Origin: JAKLFA01 sp964450385
GTDB lineage: Bacteria; Omnitrophota; Gorgyraeia; Zapsychrales; JANLHA01
NCBI GenBank assembly: GCA_964450385.1
Contig: CAYVEC010000038.1
Coordinates: 1 to 10,203, forward strand
Reading direction: 5' to 3'
Length of the DNA stretch: 10,203 nt
Shown piece after piece: positions 6,816-10,203 of the stretch. Both the position numbers and the translations under genes were made by a program. Each line of letters begins with the position of its first letter. Position 1 is the first letter of the stretch. The notes below the pieces were generated by a model. It did not search any database. It had not been told where the DNA came from and saw only the letters and a program-made list of their open reading frames with translations.

Positions 6816-7699
6816 TCACCCCCGTGCAATCAGGCCCTCTCGATGTCGCTGCCCATGTGGTCCCTGGGATATCCCTTGTCACGCTCACCGCAGCATGGAT
6901 CTTGGCCGGCCGCCTTCGCGCACGAGGCGTTCTCCGACCGGTGATCGCGGTCTTCATCATCCGTATCCTGCTTTTTGAGAATGCCTTTGCCTGGCGATGG
7001 TACTACAAGAGACTCCGTGCCCCCCAAGACATCTCCTACCATGAGAGACAAACGATCGCGCATCAGGCGCAGCGTTTTTTAAAGACGCCCGCCTCTACCA
7101 TCAACCTCGCCGTCGGATCAAGCCAGACCTACAAGATTTTCAGCGCCCGGGCGTGGACCACGGAGACGTTATCGGCCTTTCTCGGGGCAGGTTTCAAGAG
7201 TCTCGACGCGTTGTTCTATAGCCGACTCATCTTTCGATACCATCCAGAAAAGATCTTTTTATTCCTTTCGGAATTCGACCTCGCACGGGACCGCGAACTA
7301 AGTGCCCTCAAGATCGCGCCGACTCCTGATCTCGAGACGATCGCGCTCCTGCCGGAAATAAAAAAGTCCATCCGCGATGAGCAAAACGCCCTGGCGTTTA
7401 CAGAACTCGTCACGGGCGTGATCTTGCCCGAATACAAATACGGCTATATCTTTAAGGGGCTTATCAAAAAGGCTCNNNNNNNNNNNNNNNNNNNNNNNNN
7501 NNNNNNNNNNNNNNNNNNNNNNNNNNNNNNNNNNNNNNNNNNNNNNNNNNNNNNNNNNNNNNNNNNNNNNNNNNNAGGGGTGCGGTTCATCCCCAGGGAG
7601 GAGACGGTGCTCTTTACGCCCGAGGACTATCGGGACGCGACCCATGTGCGTCCTGGGCCGCGGGTGGATGAGTTTGTGGAGCGGGTGTTAGCTTGGTGA
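6812..7699 (+). CDS. SGNH-hydrolase-like membrane-anchored protein (copy 2, interrupted by assembly gap)
   Basis: Paralog of the preceding gene, with AGGAG at 6797-6801 and a start overlapping that gene's stop. Shared features are a hydrophobic N-terminus ending RILLFENAFAWR (about 51-62), LAVGSSQTY (99-107, with the serine block at the same residue numbers as copy 1), the ILPEYKYGYIFKGLIKKA stretch (204-221) and DATHV near the end. Residues 222-255 are unknown because of the 100 Ns. Aligned to copy 1, 93 residues should lie between KKA and VRFIP, but only 35 fit here. The true protein is therefore probably about 350 residues, not 295, and the join across the gap is not real sequence. The C-terminus stops right after FVERVLAW, and the last Trp codon and the TGA are written by the palindromic repeat. 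Copy 1 continues for over ten more residues. Probably acts with the MBOAT protein. Confidence 0.8.
   Translation: MITPVQSGPLDVAAHVVPGISLVTLTAAWILAGRLRARGVLRPVIAVFIIRILLFENAFAWRWYYKRLRAPQDISYHERQTIAHQAQRFLKTPASTINLAVGSSQTYKIFSARAWTTETLSAFLGAGFKSLDALFYSRLIFRYHPEKIFLFLSEFDLARDRELSALKIAPTPDLETIALLPEIKKSIRDEQNALAFTELVTGVILPEYKYGYIFKGLIKKAXXXXXXXXXXXXXXXXXXXXXXXXXXXXXXXXXXGVRFIPREETVLFTPEDYRDATHVRPGPRVDEFVERVLAW
7476..7575. other. 100-N assembly gap
   Basis: Exactly 100 Ns, the usual placeholder for a scaffold gap of unknown length. It falls inside the second SGNH-like gene. Comparison with the tandem paralog implies about 270-280 missing bases rather than 100, so downstream coordinates are likely offset from the real chromosome. 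Confidence 0.97.
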
Positions 7700-7706
7700 C
7701 AGGCGG
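7695..7706 (+). repeat. partial GGTGACAGGC copy that supplies a stop codon
   Basis: GGTGACAGGC (7695-7704) matches the first ten bases of the repeat core, then diverges two bases before the full copy at 7708. Its TGA (7697-7699) is the stop codon of the second SGNH-like gene. It is therefore a truncated unit placed directly in front of the complete palindrome. Confidence 0.8.
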
Positions 7707-7707
7707 T

Positions 7708-7755
7708 GGTGACAGGCACCATGGGGCGCATATGCGCCCCATGGTGCCTGTCACC
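7708..7755. repeat. perfect 48-base palindrome of the GGTGACAGGCAC family
   Basis: The arm starting GGTGACAGGCACCATGGGG runs from 7708 to the centre at GCATATGC (7728-7735). The exact reverse complement then ends at 7755 with GTGCCTGTCACC. Every base pairs and there is no spacer. The outer ends equal those of the 4148-4192 palindrome, but the inner sequence differs. A run such as CGTTTATT follows, not a clean T tract, so a terminator role is only possible. Confidence 0.95.
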
Positions 7756-7805
7756 GTTTATTCTGCTGCTCCGTACGGAGCGGCTGGTGCCTGTCACCGT
7801 TTATT
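7742..7805. repeat. 21-base direct repeat (reverse-orientation cores) flanking a 14-base palindrome
   Basis: The 21 bases at 7742-7762, which are TGGTGCCTGTCACC followed by GTTTATT, recur exactly at 7785-7805. The first copy is the right arm of the 48-base palindrome; the second stands alone. Between them is a perfect 14-base palindrome, GCTCCGTACGGAGC (7768-7781). The tail CCGTTTAT is the reverse complement of ATAAACGG, which precedes the core at 4142-4149, so the repeat unit extends beyond the 12-base core by about six bases. Confidence 0.88.
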
Positions 7806-7833
7806 TGTCAAAACCCCTTTCATCAGGTATACT
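7805..7833 (+). promoter_or_regulatory. sigma-70-type promoter for the downstream glycosyltransferase genes
   Basis: TTGTCA (7805-7810) and TATACT (7828-7833) are separated by 17 bp, close to consensus. Transcription would start near 7840, about 170 bases before the ATG at 8009. The -35 hexamer directly abuts the last palindrome-family repeat, overlapping it by one base. Confidence 0.6.
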
Positions 7834-8008
7834 TACATTCAGTTTATTAATTCTAATATAAGAGAGAGACCTAAACCGCCGGCCCATCGGAGGCCTGCGG
7901 CCCACAACGGCACAACCGATCCCGAGGCGATCCGTTCGCCAGGGACGTTTCCTCAACCCGGTCCTGACCAAAGACGTTGCGGGAGGAGCGGGAGAAGAGA
8001 GTAAAAGC
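7834..8008 (+). other. long leader or gene remnant before the DUF707 gene
   Basis: No independent gene is supported here. The first 30 bases are AT-rich and the rest is GC-rich. In the frame of the downstream gene the stretch 7862-8008 is free of stops but has no ATG, GTG or TTG start. Near its end it reads RFLNPVLTKDVAGGAGEE, which looks protein-like. It could be an untranslated leader or the leftover of an older gene. Purine-rich GGAGAAGAGAG (7991-8001) may act as a loosely spaced ribosome binding site. No riboswitch or tRNA-like fold was recognised. Confidence 0.4.
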
Positions 8009-8863
8009 ATGAAATATATTACCGATCTCAACCATGTCTCAGCCTTAACACACATCAAATGGGGGATCAAAAGGCTTCTTCGTCCTGTTTTTTTATTGGT
8101 CTACATTCCCTGGCTTAAATATGAGACCTGGCTTTATAATTGGCAGGCCGAAAACCGACCGCCCCTAGAAAAAACAGGGGAAAAGAAAAACCTTTATTTC
8201 ACAGCCGCCAGCTCACGCCACAAACATCTTGTTGCAAAGGCCATTGAACGATTAGGGCATAATGATTTTGACTACATCATTGTTGTCTGGGATGGATCGC
8301 GGTTTGATGATGCGATTTTTAACAAGTGCCGCGTGATTTATGAACCGGGGATAACCTTTAAATTCATAAAAAAATATCTAACGCCCGAGCTGTGCAGTAG
8401 ATACGAATATTTATTTCTCTGGGATGATGATATCGATATCCTCGATTTTAACTATAAAAATTTTTTGAATATCTTTGAACGAAACCATCTCCAAATGGCC
8501 CAGCCCTCATTAACACCGGATTCATATTATACGTTTACCCTGACACTGAAGGATCCAGATCAAAAGGTCGGCCGTTACACAGACTTTGTTGAGGTGATGG
8601 TGCCGGTGATCCGCGCTGATTGCTGGCCGCCATATTGGAAAATGATCCGCGAGGATTTCAGCCATTGGGGACTGGGCTATGACTCCTATGCACGATCTGT
8701 CTGCGGCTTCAAAAATCTCGGGATTATTGATGCGGAATCAGTCGCACATACTAAACCTCTGGTTGGAGAAAACCCAGAGCGACGGGGTGATTATGAGCGC
8801 CTAAAGCATCAATTTAAAGGATATATGATCGCAAAAATCATTTCGTATGGGACGTTGCAATAA
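8009..8863 (+). CDS. DUF707 family protein, probable glycosyltransferase
   Basis: Protein of 284 residues matching the DUF707 family, which is best known from plants and is also scattered in bacterial glycan clusters. The fold and motifs suggest a GT-A-type glycosyltransferase, but I know of no defined reaction. Visible marks are IIVVWDGSRFDD (90-101), ITFKFIKKYLTPELCSRYEYLFLWDDDIDILDF (115-147) with the acidic WDDDID cluster (138-143) as the likely metal/nucleotide-sugar site, LQMAQPSLTPDS (161-172), FVEVMVPVIRADCWPPYWKMI (193-213), WGLGYDS (220-226) and GIIDAESVAHTKPL (238-251). No signal peptide is clear; a basic, hydrophobic N-terminal stretch (about 18-36) may bind the membrane. The start is the first ATG after the 7805-7833 promoter. 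Base composition is mixed, with stretches much more AT-rich than the preceding genes. It probably forms a unit with the following glycosyltransferase. Confidence 0.85.
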   Translation: MKYITDLNHVSALTHIKWGIKRLLRPVFLLVYIPWLKYETWLYNWQAENRPPLEKTGEKKNLYFTAASSRHKHLVAKAIERLGHNDFDYIIVVWDGSRFDDAIFNKCRVIYEPGITFKFIKKYLTPELCSRYEYLFLWDDDIDILDFNYKNFLNIFERNHLQMAQPSLTPDSYYTFTLTLKDPDQKVGRYTDFVEVMVPVIRADCWPPYWKMIREDFSHWGLGYDSYARSVCGFKNLGIIDAESVAHTKPLVGENPERRGDYERLKHQFKGYMIAKIISYGTLQ

Positions 8864-8952
8864 TAAAATTAAAAAACTTAACATCATAAAACAAATATAC
8901 TGCCATAAAAAATTTATTTCCTTCATAAGAAAAAAATAACTTTATTAAAATA
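8864..8952. other. very AT-rich spacer
   Basis: This is 89 bases of mainly A and T between two glycosyltransferase genes. A TATACT hexamer sits at 8896-8901, but the nearest -35-like sequence (TTAACA, 8878-8883) is only 12 bp away, so no promoter is called. No clear ribosome binding site precedes the next ATG. Confidence 0.6.
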
Positions 8953-10131
8953 ATGAAAAAAATAAAAAAAATTGCCGTTTTCGTTGGTCAATTTCCAAAG
9001 TTTTCCAACACATTCATTTACGATGAAATCAAAACGCTTGAAGAATCCGGCTTTGACATCTTTATCTTTTCATTGCAAAATCCAAGTCATGAAAAGGATT
9101 TTGAATTATTAAAAGGAATCCGCTCGCAAGTCACATATCTACAAAAAAATACAACACTTTTTCGTATCATCCTTGGTCATCTGTATGCACTATTTTTTCA
9201 TACAAAAGAATACTTCACACTATTTGGCGAAGTCGCACGACGAAAATTAAGCATAAAAGTATTTACGAAATATATATGGGTTGCAAAAAATATCACCGAC
9301 ATTAACCCTGATTTCATACACGCGCATCTTATCGAACCCCAAACTATCATCGCACGGATCTGCAGCCGATTATCAAAAATCCCCTATACGTTTAAAATCC
9401 ATGGCTCTGACGCGTTTGCCGGCTGCCCCAACAGCCTGGACTTTCTATGCCGAGATGCAAAAAAATGTTTTGTGGTTTCATCAGCAACATGTAATCACTT
9501 AATCGAAAAATACAAAATAGATTATAATAACTATGTGATCCATCCATGCGGTATAAATCTTTCGCGTTTTAAACCTAAAAGGAAACCACGCCAACGCCAT
9601 CTTCTTTGTGTCTCGAGATTAATAAAAACGAAAGGGATTAGTTATTTAATTGAAGCAGCAAAAATCCTCCGTGAAGAAGATTTTGAATTTGAACTAAATA
9701 TTGTCGGTGATGGATACAATGTGAACGATTTTAAAAATTTGGTCAAAGAACTTGATCTGACTAAAACCGTTTTCTTCTCCGGGGCCTTAATTGATGATCA
9801 GCTCATCGATGCTTACCAGCAATCAGATCTTTTCATATTGCCTAGTTTGTGCGAGGGACTCGGGATGGTACTAATTGAAGCCATGGCCTGCGGCATCCCC
9901 TGTATCGCAACCCGTGTCGGAGGAATCCCAGAAGTTATTGTTGATGAATTTAATGGGCTCCTTGTACGGCCAGAAGATCCTAAAGATCTTGCCGAAAAAA
10001 TTAAATATTTACTGACCAATCCTCTGATAATGGAAAAATTTTCGGAAACAGGGCAGGAAACAGCAAAAAAATATGATCTCCATGCCCAGACAAAAAAGTT
10101 AATCGATATTTGGGAATCAACCGTCACTTAA
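8953..10131 (+). CDS. glycosyltransferase family 4 (GT-B fold)
   Basis: Retaining GT-B glycosyltransferase of 392 residues that would transfer a sugar from a nucleotide donor onto a lipid-linked or growing polysaccharide at the cytoplasmic face of the membrane. The N-terminal domain opens with IAVFVGQFPKFSNTFIYDEI (7-26), a common start in exopolysaccharide GT4 enzymes. It carries FIHAHLIEPQ (121-130) and FKIHGSDAF (147-155). The C-terminal donor domain has LCVSRLIKTKGISYLIEAA (218-236), with Arg 222 and Lys 227 as the expected phosphate-binding pair, LNIVGDG (248-254), and the E-x7-E motif in EGLGMVLIE (301-309), followed by GIPCIATRVGGIPE. It is full length and intact. It is far more AT-rich than most of the window (22 G/C in the 60 bases 9001-9060), suggesting separate ancestry. 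The acceptor and sugar cannot be told from sequence. Confidence 0.95.
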   Translation: MKKIKKIAVFVGQFPKFSNTFIYDEIKTLEESGFDIFIFSLQNPSHEKDFELLKGIRSQVTYLQKNTTLFRIILGHLYALFFHTKEYFTLFGEVARRKLSIKVFTKYIWVAKNITDINPDFIHAHLIEPQTIIARICSRLSKIPYTFKIHGSDAFAGCPNSLDFLCRDAKKCFVVSSATCNHLIEKYKIDYNNYVIHPCGINLSRFKPKRKPRQRHLLCVSRLIKTKGISYLIEAAKILREEDFEFELNIVGDGYNVNDFKNLVKELDLTKTVFFSGALIDDQLIDAYQQSDLFILPSLCEGLGMVLIEAMACGIPCIATRVGGIPEVIVDEFNGLLVRPEDPKDLAEKIKYLLTNPLIMEKFSETGQETAKKYDLHAQTKKLIDIWESTVT

Positions 10132-10132
10132 A

Positions 10133-10203
10133 ATGCGCATGAAAACCCTACTCATCATCGACCACTGGCACGGGGTGACCGGCGGGGCAAGCAAGGCCGC
10201 GTT
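10133..10203 (+). CDS. start of a further glycosyltransferase (3' partial)
   Basis: The frame opens with ATG at 10133, one base after the previous stop; a second in-frame ATG at 10139 is an equally good start. The visible residues, MKTLLIIDHWHGVTGGASKAA from the second ATG, have the beta-strand followed by a G-G-[AS] loop that begins the N-terminal domain of many GT-B glycosyltransferases. Composition returns to GC-rich here. With only about 23 residues the family call rests on this loop and the neighbouring glycosyltransferase genes. Confidence 0.6.
   Translation, partial: MRMKTLLIIDHWHGVTGGASKAA

Noticed and set aside
7708..7805. CRISPR array
   Set aside because: The repeats are few, palindromic, in both orientations and unevenly spaced, with no spacer-like unique units and no cas genes.
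7693..8004. 103-residue ORF across the repeats and leader
   Set aside because: Its first half is the translated palindrome, the rest is proline- and arginine-rich GC read-through, and it has no ribosome binding site.
8878..8901. Promoter TTAACA...TATACT before the GT4 gene
   Set aside because: The spacer is 12 bp, and such hexamers are expected by chance in DNA this AT-rich.

Overview
The window is a piece of a GC-rich bacterial chromosome. The run of exactly 100 Ns at 7476-7575 shows it is a scaffold with a placeholder gap, as in a draft or metagenome-assembled genome. Every gene I can support is on the + strand, and most belong to cell-surface polysaccharide synthesis and decoration. An alginate-type MBOAT O-acyltransferase suggests a Gram-negative-type exopolysaccharide or O-antigen system. 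I cannot name the organism from the sequence; there is no rRNA, tRNA or species-diagnostic gene.

Layout. (1) 1-956: a nucleotide-sugar epimerase of the UDP-glucuronate 4-epimerase type, missing only its extreme N-terminus. (2) 957-1090: a spacer with a weak terminator-like hairpin and a near-consensus promoter (TTGAGC-17-TATAAT). (3) 1091-4076: two overlapping genes that are not glycan enzymes. One is a 649-residue protein with HEAT-like C-terminal helices; the other is a 349-residue protein whose C-terminal half looks like an HD-GYP domain that has lost its catalytic residues. Both start with the same N-terminal module, so they are diverged partners. (4) 4077-7805: an O-acylation block consisting of an MBOAT membrane acyltransferase and two tandem, translationally coupled, paralogous SGNH-like membrane-anchored proteins. 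Three clusters of a palindromic repeat (core GGTGACAGGCAC) lie before, inside and after it. (5) 7805-10203: a second glycan block with its own promoter (TTGTCA-17-TATACT): a DUF707 protein (probable glycosyltransferase), an AT-rich family-4 glycosyltransferase, and the start of another GC-rich glycosyltransferase.

How the parts may work together (inference). The epimerase supplies an activated uronic acid or hexose, the glycosyltransferases build the repeat unit or polymer, and the MBOAT with its SGNH partners adds acyl (probably acetyl) groups outside the cytoplasmic membrane. The HEAT / pseudo-HD-GYP pair sits between them and could be a scaffold or regulatory module, but its role is unknown.

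Most worth a second look: the palindrome family, whose outer ends are conserved while the centres differ yet stay perfectly self-complementary, and one copy of which supplies a gene's stop codon; the inactive-looking HD-GYP protein and its HEAT partner sharing one N-terminal module; the paired SGNH paralogs, whose alignment shows the N gap is too short; and the base-composition switches around the DUF707 and GT4 genes.
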